Assembly: GCA_964591605.1 (NCBI GenBank)
Contig: CAZQEN010000205.1
Location: 1-13,632 of the forward strand
Length of the DNA stretch: 13,632 nucleotides
Direction of reading: 5' to 3'
Source of the DNA: CAYLLT01 sp964591605
GTDB taxonomy: Bacteria; Planctomycetota; Phycisphaerae; UBA1845; PWPN01
Shown here: one piece after another, positions 7,564 to 13,632 of the stretch
Position numbering within the stretch: the first letter of the stretch is position 1
How the letters are laid out: every line of letters begins with the position of its first letter
The notes under the pieces: generated by a model
Seen by the model: only the letters and a program-made list of their open reading frames with translations
The model's database searches: none
What the model was told of the DNA's origin: nothing
Made by a program: the position numbers and the translations under genes

Positions 7564-7968
7564 TCACGCCCCGGGCGGCGGTGCGTGGGCATAGTGCCCG
7601 ATGAGCCAGACCGCCGGGTGCGGCACGCGCGAGGACCGCAGCGGGCTGCTCGAAGCCCGGCGCGGCAGCGGAGGCACGATCCGCCCGCACGGGTCGCCCG
7701 CGGGAAGCGCATCGGTCGCCGCCGGAGCCGGCGACGACTTCCCACTCAGACGGCTCGAACTCCCGTCCCACAGCTCGGGGACCGGCGTGATCTTGACCTT
7801 CTTGGGTTTGCTCGTGTCTTCCGGAGAGGGTCTGGCTGAATCCGCACAGGCGGCCTTCTGGACCGCCGGCTCGCCCTGTTTTCGGACCGGCGCGGATCGG
7901 GCGCTCGCCGGCAGCGCGCTCGCCACCAGCGTCAGCACCATCAGCCACAAAGCCCGCAGCATCCGCAT
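7564..7968 (-). CDS. Small exported proline/serine-rich hypothetical protein
   Basis: 134 residues beginning MRMLRALWLMVLTLVASALPASA, a good Sec signal peptide (n-region arginines, hydrophobic core, ASA at about 21-23 as cleavage site). The mature part is low in hydrophobicity and rich in Pro, Ser, Lys and Arg, with KPKKVKITPVPELW at about 54-67. It has two cysteines (about 40 and 93) and no domain that I recognise. The ATG at 7968 is downstream of GGAG and of a strong-looking promoter. A start two codons later is also possible. It lies 160 bp before secDF on the same strand, in the place where many bacteria have yajC, but it does not resemble YajC, which has an N-terminal anchor and a short cytoplasmic domain. 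Function unknown; a role linked to secretion is only suggested by position. Confidence 0.6.
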   Translation of the reverse strand: MRMLRALWLMVLTLVASALPASARSAPVRKQGEPAVQKAACADSARPSPEDTSKPKKVKITPVPELWDGSSSRLSGKSSPAPAATDALPAGDPCGRIVPPLPRRASSSPLRSSRVPHPAVWLIGHYAHAPPPGA

Positions 7969-7991
7969 CCGGTCACACTCCAGAGGGGCGT

Positions 7992-8021
7992 AGTATAGCT
8001 CCCGCCGCGCACCTCAGGCAA
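7992..8021 (-). promoter_or_regulatory. Sigma-70-type promoter of the exported-protein gene (and perhaps secDF)
   Basis: On the minus strand TTGCCT (8016-8021) is followed after 18 bp by TATACT (7992-7997). Initiation would fall near 7985, giving a leader of about 17 bases before the ATG at 7968. This is the best promoter-like pair in the window. Confidence 0.6.
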
Positions 8022-8274
8022 ATATCGGCCAATCACTGGATGCAGATCCGTTCCTGCGCGCCAGGGGGTGGCCCGTCGGGAGGGCGGCGGACACGAAGAT
8101 CGGAGGCGAACAGCTCCCACCGGCGCTCGATCCTGTCCGGACGACTTCAACGCCCCCATCTTCGAGTCCCCCACCCGCTGCGCGATGGGCTACCCGGTCG
8201 TGAAAGCACCGGCATGCACCCTCAATCGCACTCTCCCACTTTCTCACCTTCGCACTTTCTCACCACCGCGCCCG
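8022..8274. other. Non-coding gap upstream of the exported-protein promoter
   Basis: Together with the promoter this makes a 306-bp gap. Near the 3' end of the hydrolase gene there is a 12-bp direct repeat, CACTTTCTCACC, at 8237-8248 and 8253-8264 (16-bp period), with a third weaker copy just before it. Otherwise nothing is recognised. Short frames here lack ribosome binding sites and family resemblance. Confidence 0.45.
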
Positions 8275-9297
8275 TCACGGGTCCGGCGTCTCCGGGAAAG
8301 GCTCCCCCTCCGCTGCCGGCTGCGCCCGCAACGAACGGCTCCGACTCCGGGAGCTGCTGCGCGGAGCACGCAAACCCCGCTGCTCAGCTTCCGCCGGCGA
8401 GCTGAACCACCGCACGTTGCGCTTACTCAGCTTGCTCGCCATGCTCGCCCCCGGCGCGTAATACACCTGCCCTTTCAGACTCGCCAGCACCATCTCCCGC
8501 GACGGCGGCCCGATCGCCCCCAGCAGAAAATCCGTGATCTCCTTCTCGAGACCCGGCACCTTGCCCAGCATCCGGGTCCCGTGCAGGGCCAGCAGGTCGC
8601 CCCCGGCCGCCGGGTAGATCCTGACCCTGCTCTGCCCTCCGATCCGGGCCAACTGCTCCGACGCCGCCTTCTCCGGTTCCGCGGCAATCAGAAGCAACGG
8701 TCGTTTGCCGTATTTCTCCACCGCTGAAATCGAATCCAGTCCCAGATACGCCGTCCCCGGCGTCAGGCACACCACCGCATCCACCGACTTGTCTCGCGCC
8801 GCGTAGTCCAGGGCCACGCTCGAACCCACGCTGGCCCCCACCAGGGCGATCCGCGAGGGATCGATCCCGGGCTGCTCGACGATCCAGTGGTAGGCCGCCT
8901 CCACGTCCCTGTCCATCGCAGCAAACAGGTTCTTGTCGCGATCCGCCACTCGCCGCGCCAGCCCCATCTCCGGCATGCCCACGCTCTCTCCGTGGCCCCG
9001 CAGGTCCACAGCGAGCACTGCAAAACCCGCCCGATGCAGATGCGCCGGCAGCGCCCCGAACGCCGATCGATCCGACCGGTACATGTGCAGCAGGATCGCG
9101 ACCGGTGCCTTCTCATTGCTGTCTTTCGCAGGTGTATAGCCAGCGAAGATGACCAGGTTGTCATCCGTGGTGAAGCTGACCCGCCGCACCTTCACTTCCG
9201 CGGGGGCGGGACGCGACTGGGCATCAGTCGCTCCGCACAGCGTCAGCCCCGCCGCCCACGACACGAAAACACAAACCGGGATGGTGCGTGCCAGCAT
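8275..9297 (-). CDS. Exported alpha/beta hydrolase with a degenerate Ada-like C-terminal tail
   Basis: 340 residues from the ATG at 9297, which has GGGAG seven bases upstream; an upstream in-frame ATG at 9327 lacks support. Residues 1-27 form a signal peptide; LTLC around C21 is a poor lipobox. The rest is an alpha/beta hydrolase of the serine type: VAILLHMY (oxyanion region), VDLRGHGES (98-105), nucleophile S156 in GASVGS, LLLIAAEPE near the usual acid (E207 or E209), and H239 as the likely catalytic histidine. Substrate unknown; an ester or peptide-like bond is expected. After the hydrolase core, residues about 272-314 resemble the Ada-like zinc-binding tail (hydrophobic-YH-PxC ... N-V-x-F-x-S-xxEA-xxxG-[YL]-RxC), but every metal cysteine is missing here: VYYAPGAS and GLRAPRSS. 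A Ser-Arg-rich and acidic tail ends the protein. It has its own promoter candidate. Confidence 0.85.
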   Translation of the reverse strand: MLARTIPVCVFVSWAAGLTLCGATDAQSRPAPAEVKVRRVSFTTDDNLVIFAGYTPAKDSNEKAPVAILLHMYRSDRSAFGALPAHLHRAGFAVLAVDLRGHGESVGMPEMGLARRVADRDKNLFAAMDRDVEAAYHWIVEQPGIDPSRIALVGASVGSSVALDYAARDKSVDAVVCLTPGTAYLGLDSISAVEKYGKRPLLLIAAEPEKAASEQLARIGGQSRVRIYPAAGGDLLALHGTRMLGKVPGLEKEITDFLLGAIGPPSREMVLASLKGQVYYAPGASMASKLSKRNVRWFSSPAEAEQRGLRAPRSSSRSRSRSLRAQPAAEGEPFPETPDP

Positions 9298-9354
9298 ATG
9301 GGTGCTCCCACACTGGGGATTTGTCACAACGATCCGAAGCGAAAGGCGGCGCGG

Positions 9355-9384
9355 ATTCTACCAGCCTCCGGATCTGCCTGCCAT
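9355..9384 (-). promoter_or_regulatory. Promoter candidate of the alpha/beta hydrolase gene
   Basis: On the minus strand ATGGCA (9379-9384) is 18 bp from TAGAAT (9355-9360), a five-of-six match to the -10 consensus. Initiation near 9348 would leave a leader of about 50 bases before the ATG at 9297 and would include its ribosome binding site. Confidence 0.45.
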
Positions 9385-9778
9385 GGGCGAACGGTTTTGA
9401 ATTCGAGGAAAGTGCCTTTGCCTGCAGTCCGGAAGCCGATACGCCCCAGGGGTGACGGACAATCGTCGCTGGTGCTACCGGGCCGTCCCGAACCGAGACG
9501 CTCCCCCGGGGTGTGGGCGCGTCCTGCGTGCCTCAAAAGCTCAGATTCTTCGGACCCTGCTCAGATTCCTGGGAGGACCTGCTCTCAAATCTCAGATCTG
9601 AATTCCGATTGCAGGCAACGCCCGCGCCGGGTCTCCGCCGTCGCCTTGTCATAACGCGATCCGAAGGCAGATTCGAGCACCCGAGGCCCGCGCGTGCCGC
9701 TCCACACGCACAGAAAGACGCGCAAGAGCTTATAAAAAAAGGGTTTACGCTTCAGAGAACGACGGCCGCATCCCCGGA
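9385..9778. other. 394-bp non-coding gap between the TerB-like gene and the hydrolase promoter
   Basis: No gene is supported. Three features are visible. TCAGAT occurs at 9541, 9561 and 9592, the last inside the perfect palindrome TCAGATCTGA (9592-9601); the first two are inside the 10-bp repeat GCTCAGATTC. An AT-rich run with seven consecutive T on the minus strand (near 9733-9739) lies about 40 bp after the stop of the TerB-like gene and might aid termination, but only a weak hairpin precedes it. A frame on plus at 9513-9797 has no family resemblance. Confidence 0.45.
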
Positions 9779-10600
9779 TCACATCGCCGACGACTGACTC
9801 GTCTGCACCGGGTGACACGTCGAAGTCGAGGGGGCCGGGTTCGGGGCGGGGCTCGGGGCCGGCTGACCCAGCCGTTCCGCCAGCCGGCGAAGCGGCTGAA
9901 TCGGAACATCGGGGTCCCATCTCTTCTCTTTCTGAAACGCCTCGGCCAGGCTGCGGGCGGCCGGACGCAGCAGCGTCACAAGTTCCCGCTCGTTCACGCC
10001 CAGCGAGGCCGTCGTGTCCAGCAGCCGCCGCCATGCCGCATCGCTGATCCACCCGTCCTCGGCCAGACCGGTCAGAATCCGGCGCAGGAACTTCTCCGCC
10101 GATTCGGCCAGAAAGCCCAGCAGCAGGTCGCGCGTGGAGACGCTCAGGCTGTCGGCGATGGATCGCAGCTCCGACATGTCCTGCTCGTCCAGATAGCCGC
10201 AGGAAATCGAGAACGCCAGATACTCCTCGAACACCCGCCGTCCCACGCGAAGCTCGATCCGTCGTGACTCCTCGGGCGTCATGTGCAGCGTCCGCCCGAT
10301 CCACTGCAGGCCGGTCCGATCGGTCCCGCTGATCATGTTCTTGCGGAACACCCGCTTGAGCGTCAGCTCGTACAGCCGCTCCTTGACGAGCAGAATGTCT
10401 TCCGGAGGAATCTGGAGAGCCTCCGCCGCCACGTGGATGTGGAAGAAGTGCCCCTCGTGGCGCATGGACTTCGCCAACTCGCGAGCCATGGACTCGATGC
10501 GCTCATTGCGCTGCGGGTCCAGGGTCGCGCAGTTGGTGGCTTCCAGCAGTTCGCGGACACGCTCCAGCATGTCGAACAGCACCCCGTCGGATCGGGTCAA
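9779..10600 (-). CDS. Hypothetical protein with three TerB/Tic110-like helical repeats
   Basis: 273 residues from a TTG at 10600; the first in-frame ATG is at 10570 (263 residues), and neither has a good ribosome binding site. The protein is helical, without signal peptide or membrane segment. After an N-terminal charged region, three similar units of about 47 residues follow (about 75-117, 120-165 and 168-215). Each has a helix, a G-[TYW]-[ILT] turn (SGTDRTG, CGYLDEQD, DGWISDAA), then a helix ending in L-x-[MVN] plus T/S/N and an acidic pair. This pattern is that of TerB-like and chloroplast Tic110-like repeats, where the turn can bind metal. A Pro/Ser-rich tail (246-273) ends it. It follows the methyltransferase gene by 226 bp and has its own promoter candidate. 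The repeat observation is direct; the family link is inference and the function is unknown. Confidence 0.7.
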   Translation of the reverse strand: MTRSDGVLFDMLERVRELLEATNCATLDPQRNERIESMARELAKSMRHEGHFFHIHVAAEALQIPPEDILLVKERLYELTLKRVFRKNMISGTDRTGLQWIGRTLHMTPEESRRIELRVGRRVFEEYLAFSISCGYLDEQDMSELRSIADSLSVSTRDLLLGFLAESAEKFLRRILTGLAEDGWISDAAWRRLLDTTASLGVNERELVTLLRPAARSLAEAFQKEKRWDPDVPIQPLRRLAERLGQPAPSPAPNPAPSTSTCHPVQTSQSSAM

Positions 10601-10621
10601 GCCCGGATTTGACTCGCGCCC

Positions 10622-10650
10622 ATGCTACTCCGCAGAGGGAGAAACTTCAA
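10622..10650 (-). promoter_or_regulatory. Promoter candidate of the TerB-like repeat gene
   Basis: On the minus strand TTGAAG (10645-10650) and TAGCAT (10622-10627) are 17 bp apart. Initiation near 10615 would leave about 15 bases before the TTG at 10600 or about 45 before the ATG at 10570. Each box matches four of six consensus bases. Confidence 0.35.
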
Positions 10651-10826
10651 CCCGTTCCCGCAACAATTCACAGATCAGTGTCACTTGACTCGAGCCGGCC
10701 GTTCGCTCGCCCGCGGGAGACCCCCGAAGAGTGGATGTGTCCGGGAAGGGGGCTCCCATGGGCCGACCGCAGGACCGCCGGGGACCATGCGCCCCGCTCG
10801 ATCCTGACCGCACACCACCTGTAACC

Positions 10827-11816
10827 TCAATCGGCAAAAGAGGCTAGAAAACTCTTGACGTAGTCCGGGTCGCCGGCAAAGTCGCAAGGGAGGGTAAGGT
10901 GCTCCGTGCGCAGCGAACGCCCCCGCCCGGCCTGCTTCAGAGCCGTTTCCAGCCGCTGCCAGGTGAGCCCCCGGTGGTTGGTGGCCAGCAGGATCGCTCC
11001 GCCGGGCTTGAGCCGCCCAACCGCCGCCAGGCAAAGGCTTTCGAGCCGCTCATCGAGGACGAACGTGCGGTCCGGCCGTCTCAGACGGGCAAACGTGGGC
11101 GGATCGAGGATGATCAGGTCATACCAGCGGCCCTGCCGCTCTGCCCGCCTGAAAAACTCCAGCACATCCGACGCAAAAAAGCGGTGCTCCCCCAACTCCA
11201 CGTCGTTGGCCGTGAAATTGGCCTTGCCCCACTCCAGGTAACGCCTGGACGCGTCGACACTGTCCACCACCGCCCCGCCCGCGGCCGCTGCCACCGAAAA
11301 GCCGCACGTGTAACTGAACGTGTTCAGCACCCGCCGGCCCGGAGCCAGTTCGCGGATGCGTCGCCGGTTGTCTCGCTGCTCCGGGAAAACCCCCGTGGAG
11401 AATCCGTCGTACGGGCGGACGATGAACCGCAGCCCGTGTTCTTCGATCGTGATCTCCGGCTCCACTGTCTCGCCGATCCACGGCTCCGGGCGGCGATGCT
11501 CCGCCTCCACCTGGTCCGCTGCCCGGCTGCGATCTTTGACGAAGAACTTGCGATAGACCGCCCGCGTTCCGAGTCGCTCGTGAAAGAACGCCACGGCCGT
11601 CCGCACCTGCTCTTCGGTCAGACGCAGTTGCTCCTCGTGTAGCTGGGCGATGAGGACCGGCCCGAGGCGCTCGACCACAAGGCCCTCCACGCCATCCGCA
11701 CGGCCATGCAGCAGCCGGTAGGCGGTGAGATCGGCTCTTTCGATCAAGCCTCGTCGCTTCTCGCAGGCGACGCGAACGCGGGCGATGAGATCAGTCGTGG
11801 AAAGGGCTCGGGACAT
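10827..11816 (-). CDS. Class I SAM-dependent rRNA methyltransferase, RlmI/RlmK-like
   Basis: 329 residues, of the COG1092 group that includes RlmI (m5C1962 of 23S rRNA). Visible are the family's central block TAYRLLHGRADGVEGLVVERLG (31-52), GFSTGVFPEQRDNRRRI (138-154), SAM motif I VLNTFSYTCGFSVAAAAGG (163-181), the ribose-binding acidic residue D188, and the catalytic-face motif DLIILDPPTFAR (233-244, DPP at 238-240). E. coli RlmI has an N-terminal PUA domain before the central block; here only about 25 residues precede it, so the RNA-binding PUA domain appears to be missing. The ATG at 11816 has no clear ribosome binding site. It starts 36 bp after the stop of ssnA on the same strand, so a shared transcript is likely. 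The exact base modified cannot be told. Confidence 0.9.
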   Translation of the reverse strand: MSRALSTTDLIARVRVACEKRRGLIERADLTAYRLLHGRADGVEGLVVERLGPVLIAQLHEEQLRLTEEQVRTAVAFFHERLGTRAVYRKFFVKDRSRAADQVEAEHRRPEPWIGETVEPEITIEEHGLRFIVRPYDGFSTGVFPEQRDNRRRIRELAPGRRVLNTFSYTCGFSVAAAAGGAVVDSVDASRRYLEWGKANFTANDVELGEHRFFASDVLEFFRRAERQGRWYDLIILDPPTFARLRRPDRTFVLDERLESLCLAAVGRLKPGGAILLATNHRGLTWQRLETALKQAGRGRSLRTEHLTLPCDFAGDPDYVKSFLASFAD

Positions 11817-11852
11817 GGAGAAAACTCACGCCGCCGCGGGATCGTGTCTGGA

Positions 11853-13511
11853 TCAGAGCTCCGCCATCCGTTCCCAGAGTCTGCTGGCCTGACTGGTGTT
11901 TTTTCGACGGAACGCGGCTTCATCCATGGTCGTCGCCACGCGGTCCCGGAGTCTCCACTTCCCGGCCACCATGACATGTCGCACGTGGCGCGCGCCCAGC
12001 GCGAAGATCAGATGCGCCGCGGCGTTGTCGTCGTGGAGCGGCGTGGCCGGCACATAGTCCGTCACCACAATGTCGGCCGCCGCACCGCGTGCGAATCGTC
12101 CGAGCGCGGTGCCCAGGAGCACGCTCGCCCTTCGGGCGGAATCGACAAGCATCTGAACAAAGTCGGCCGGGCCCAGGTGTCTGGCGCCGGAATCCTGCCC
12201 GGATGCGGCACCGGCGTCTCGCCCGTGTGTAGGATCGGCATCCTGCCCATGTGTGGCACGGGCGTCTCGCCCGTGTGTGGCACCGGCATCTTGCCCGTGT
12301 GTGGCACCGGCATCTTGCCGGTGCTCCTCGGCTTCGGCATCGGTCATGAGTGCGGAGCGTCCCCCGCAAAGACTGTCGCGCCACTTGAACCACGCGGTCT
12401 GCAGTTCGCTCAGCATATCGCTGCCGATGCCATCGGTGCCGAGTTGCACGGGACGCCGGATCCGCGCGAGCGGGGCATAACCGACGGCGTTGTTCATGTT
12501 GGAGCGGGCGTTGTGCGCGATGGAGACGACCGACGCGTTCACGCGGGCCAGATCGCTTTCGCTCAGATGCGTGCCGTGAGCCAGAATCGACGGCAGCTCC
12601 AGAATCCCCGCGCGGTCGAGCCGATCGAACAACTCCGCCCCGAACTGTTCGCGACAGATCCGCGCATCGCAGGGATCCTCGGCCACGTGAATGTGCACCC
12701 CGGTGCCGAATCGCCGCGCCAGGTCGGCCGTCGCCCGCAGCGACTCATCGCTCATCGTGAATGCGGCATGCGCGCCGACGAGTGCGGCAAACTGCTGCGG
12801 CGTATGGGACTCGCGGCGAGGCAGTGTGGCACCGGTATCGGGGTGAGGCAGTGTAGCGCCGGTATCGGGGCCGGGCAATGTGGCACCAGCCTCCGGCTGG
12901 TGGGGTGTGGCACCGGCGTCCCGCCGGTGCGACACGGGCGTCTCGCCCGTGCCAGCCGTGTTCGTGCCGCACCTGTGAAGATATCGTTCATTTTCGCGAA
13001 GCCCCGCGTCGCGCCCTTCAAGCCCGTTGCGATCCGTGGCCTCATAGCACAGCACACCGCGGATGCCGACCTTCCGCAGACCCGCCTCGATTGCATCAAG
13101 GCTCCCGTCGATGGCGTTCGGTGAGGCATGATGATCGACGAGCGTCGTCGTGCCGCAATGCAGCGCATCGAGCGCGCCGATCGTCGCGCTCGCCTCGATC
13201 AGCGGCAGATCGAGCGCCCGGTCCAGGCGCCACCAGACATGCTGCAGGATCTCATGGAAGTCCCGCGGACTGACGGCCGGCGGCGGCATCCCCACCGCCA
13301 GCGCCGAATACAGATGCGTATGCCCGTTCACCAGCCCCGGCATCACCACTGCCCCGCCCGCATCGATCACCACATCCCCCGCCACCGCCTCCACCTGCGG
13401 CCCCACCGCCACAATCATCCCCATCTCCACGCGCAGCTCGCCGCGCCGGACCTGGAGAGGATCCAGGTCGAGCAGCACGGCGTTGCGGATGATGGTTCGG
13501 GCGGCGGTCAT
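11853..13511 (-). CDS. ssnA: SsnA-type amidohydrolase with two in-frame palindromic repeat insertions
   Basis: 552 residues, about 100 more than E. coli SsnA. Metal-dependent aminohydrolase of the TRZ/ATZ/guanine-deaminase superfamily; the SsnA substrate is not known. Motifs matching SsnA: VMPGLVNGHTH with H64 and H66, WWRLDRALD (93-101), DHHASP (126-131), YEATDRNG, VGAHAAFT (H248), HIHVAED (H275, E278), LAHGTHLS (H312), IAHNARSNMNNAVGY (331-345), LGTDGIGSDM (D360) and the C-terminal DYVPATPLHDDNAAAHLIF. All likely metal and catalytic residues are present. The extra length is two repeat blocks, at about 187-235 and 396-443, which lie between conserved blocks and probably form surface loops. 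The ATG at 13511 has AGGTGA nine bases upstream. The rRNA methyltransferase gene follows after 36 bp. Whether the enzyme is still active is not shown, but no frameshift or stop is present. Confidence 0.93.
   Translation of the reverse strand: MTAARTIIRNAVLLDLDPLQVRRGELRVEMGMIVAVGPQVEAVAGDVVIDAGGAVVMPGLVNGHTHLYSALAVGMPPPAVSPRDFHEILQHVWWRLDRALDLPLIEASATIGALDALHCGTTTLVDHHASPNAIDGSLDAIEAGLRKVGIRGVLCYEATDRNGLEGRDAGLRENERYLHRCGTNTAGTGETPVSHRRDAGATPHQPEAGATLPGPDTGATLPHPDTGATLPRRESHTPQQFAALVGAHAAFTMSDESLRATADLARRFGTGVHIHVAEDPCDARICREQFGAELFDRLDRAGILELPSILAHGTHLSESDLARVNASVVSIAHNARSNMNNAVGYAPLARIRRPVQLGTDGIGSDMLSELQTAWFKWRDSLCGGRSALMTDAEAEEHRQDAGATHGQDAGATHGRDARATHGQDADPTHGRDAGAASGQDSGARHLGPADFVQMLVDSARRASVLLGTALGRFARGAAADIVVTDYVPATPLHDDNAAAHLIFALGARHVRHVMVAGKWRLRDRVATTMDEAAFRRKNTSQASRLWERMAEL
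12183..12326 (-). repeat. Palindromic array 2 inside ssnA: six 24-bp units
   Basis: Six head-to-tail units of exactly 24 bp (starts 12183, 12207, 12231, 12255, 12279, 12303). In the coding frame they give 8-residue repeats such as QDAGATHG, RDARATHG and QDADPTHG (residues 396-443). The best units are hairpins with an 8-bp stem and 3-base loop: CACGGGCG-TCT-CGCCCGTG at 12257-12275 and CACCGGCA-TCT-TGCCGGTG at 12305-12323. The other units are mismatched or mixed forms. A degenerate seventh unit may lie at 12327-12350 (DAEAEE). Confidence 0.9.
12830..12951 (-). repeat. Palindromic array 1 inside ssnA: four 27-bp units plus one offset hairpin
   Basis: Units start at 12830, 12857, 12884 and 12911 (27-bp period). 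A fifth hairpin at 12933-12951 comes 22 bp after the last. The coding frame gives 9-residue repeats (RRDAGATPH, QPEAGATLP, GPDTGATLP, HPDTGATLP), and TGETPVSH from the offset unit, read in another phase. Perfect 8-bp hairpins are CACCAGCC/GGCTGGTG (12884-12902), CACCGGCG/CGCCGGTG (12911-12929) and CACGGGCG/CGCCCGTG (12933-12951). The first two units have eroded right arms. Confidence 0.88.
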
Positions 13512-13550
13512 GCCGACACTTCACCTGTTCGAGCCAGGAGGGCGAAAGCT

Positions 13551-13632
13551 TGTTGCGCCCCGTTGGGGCTCGGGAGGTTGACGCGTCTGATACCCAGGGC
13601 GGCGCTCGCGATGCTCGCTCTGCCCTGGGCTG
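13551..13632. repeat. Hairpin-rich dispersed-repeat-like element, cut by window edge
   Basis: Two GC-rich hairpins are joined by a spacer just upstream of ssnA: GCCCC-GTT-GGGGC (13557-13569) and CCCAGGGC (13593-13600) with GCCCTGGG (13622-13629) around a 21-base loop that holds two copies of GCTCGC. The spacer contains the 8-bp palindrome GACGCGTC (13580-13587). The layout resembles hairpin elements that I recall as dispersed in planctomycete genomes, but I could not search. It continues beyond the window. Confidence 0.45.

Noticed and set aside
9725..9745. T-run after the TerB-like gene as an intrinsic terminator
   Set aside because: Only a weak bulged five-pair hairpin lies before it, so I did not list it as a terminator.
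9513..9797. 94-residue plus-strand frame
   Set aside because: It runs through the phased-repeat gap and into the 3' end of the TerB-like gene; no start signal or family resemblance.
12062..12340. Minus-strand frame with TGKMPVPH repeats
   Set aside because: It is array 2 read in another phase, overlapping ssnA on the same strand, with no ribosome binding site.
12183..12951. CRISPR array
   Set aside because: Units are contiguous palindromes without spacers, lie within a coding frame, and no cas gene is in the window.
11706..13124. 472-residue open frame on plus opposite ssnA
   Set aside because: It is antisense to a gene with full SsnA motifs. It stays open because the palindromic units have no stops in any frame and the DNA is GC-rich.

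Overview
The window is GC-rich bacterial chromosome. Gene content points to Planctomycetota, possibly the Phycisphaerae side. The evidence is a single-chain SecD-SecF fusion with an enlarged periplasmic head, a prepilin-like protein of the expanded planctomycete type, a small acidic protein of a type I associate with this phylum, and GC-rich hairpin repeats. The assignment rests on gene style, not on a phylogenetic marker. Most genes lie on the minus strand; only the prepilin-like gene and the small acidic gene are on plus.

Layout from left to right: the N-terminal half of groEL (minus, cut by the window edge) with a 509-bp leader and no groES beside it; a ferritin-like diiron protein (minus); a divergent prepilin-like gene followed by a small acidic gene (both plus); a terminator hairpin in the convergent gap; a 1335-residue SecDF (minus); a small exported proline-rich protein with a clear promoter (minus); an exported alpha/beta hydrolase with a cysteine-free Ada-like tail (minus); a cytoplasmic protein with three TerB/Tic110-like helical repeats (minus); an RlmI-like rRNA methyltransferase (minus); and an SsnA-type amidohydrolase (minus) that probably shares a transcript with the methyltransferase. 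A hairpin-rich repeat element is cut by the right edge.

The genes form no single pathway. GroEL, SecDF and the rRNA methyltransferase are housekeeping functions (folding, export, ribosome modification). The others are small accessory or envelope proteins.

The most unusual feature is inside ssnA. Two separate arrays of short palindromic units (six of 24 bp; four of 27 bp plus one offset unit) sit in frame between conserved blocks of the enzyme. The hairpin stems differ between units by paired changes. The consensus unit has no stop codon in any of six frames and its length is a multiple of three. This looks like a mobile or expanding palindromic element built to be tolerated inside genes, similar in behaviour to Rickettsia palindromic elements but with a different sequence and tandem growth.
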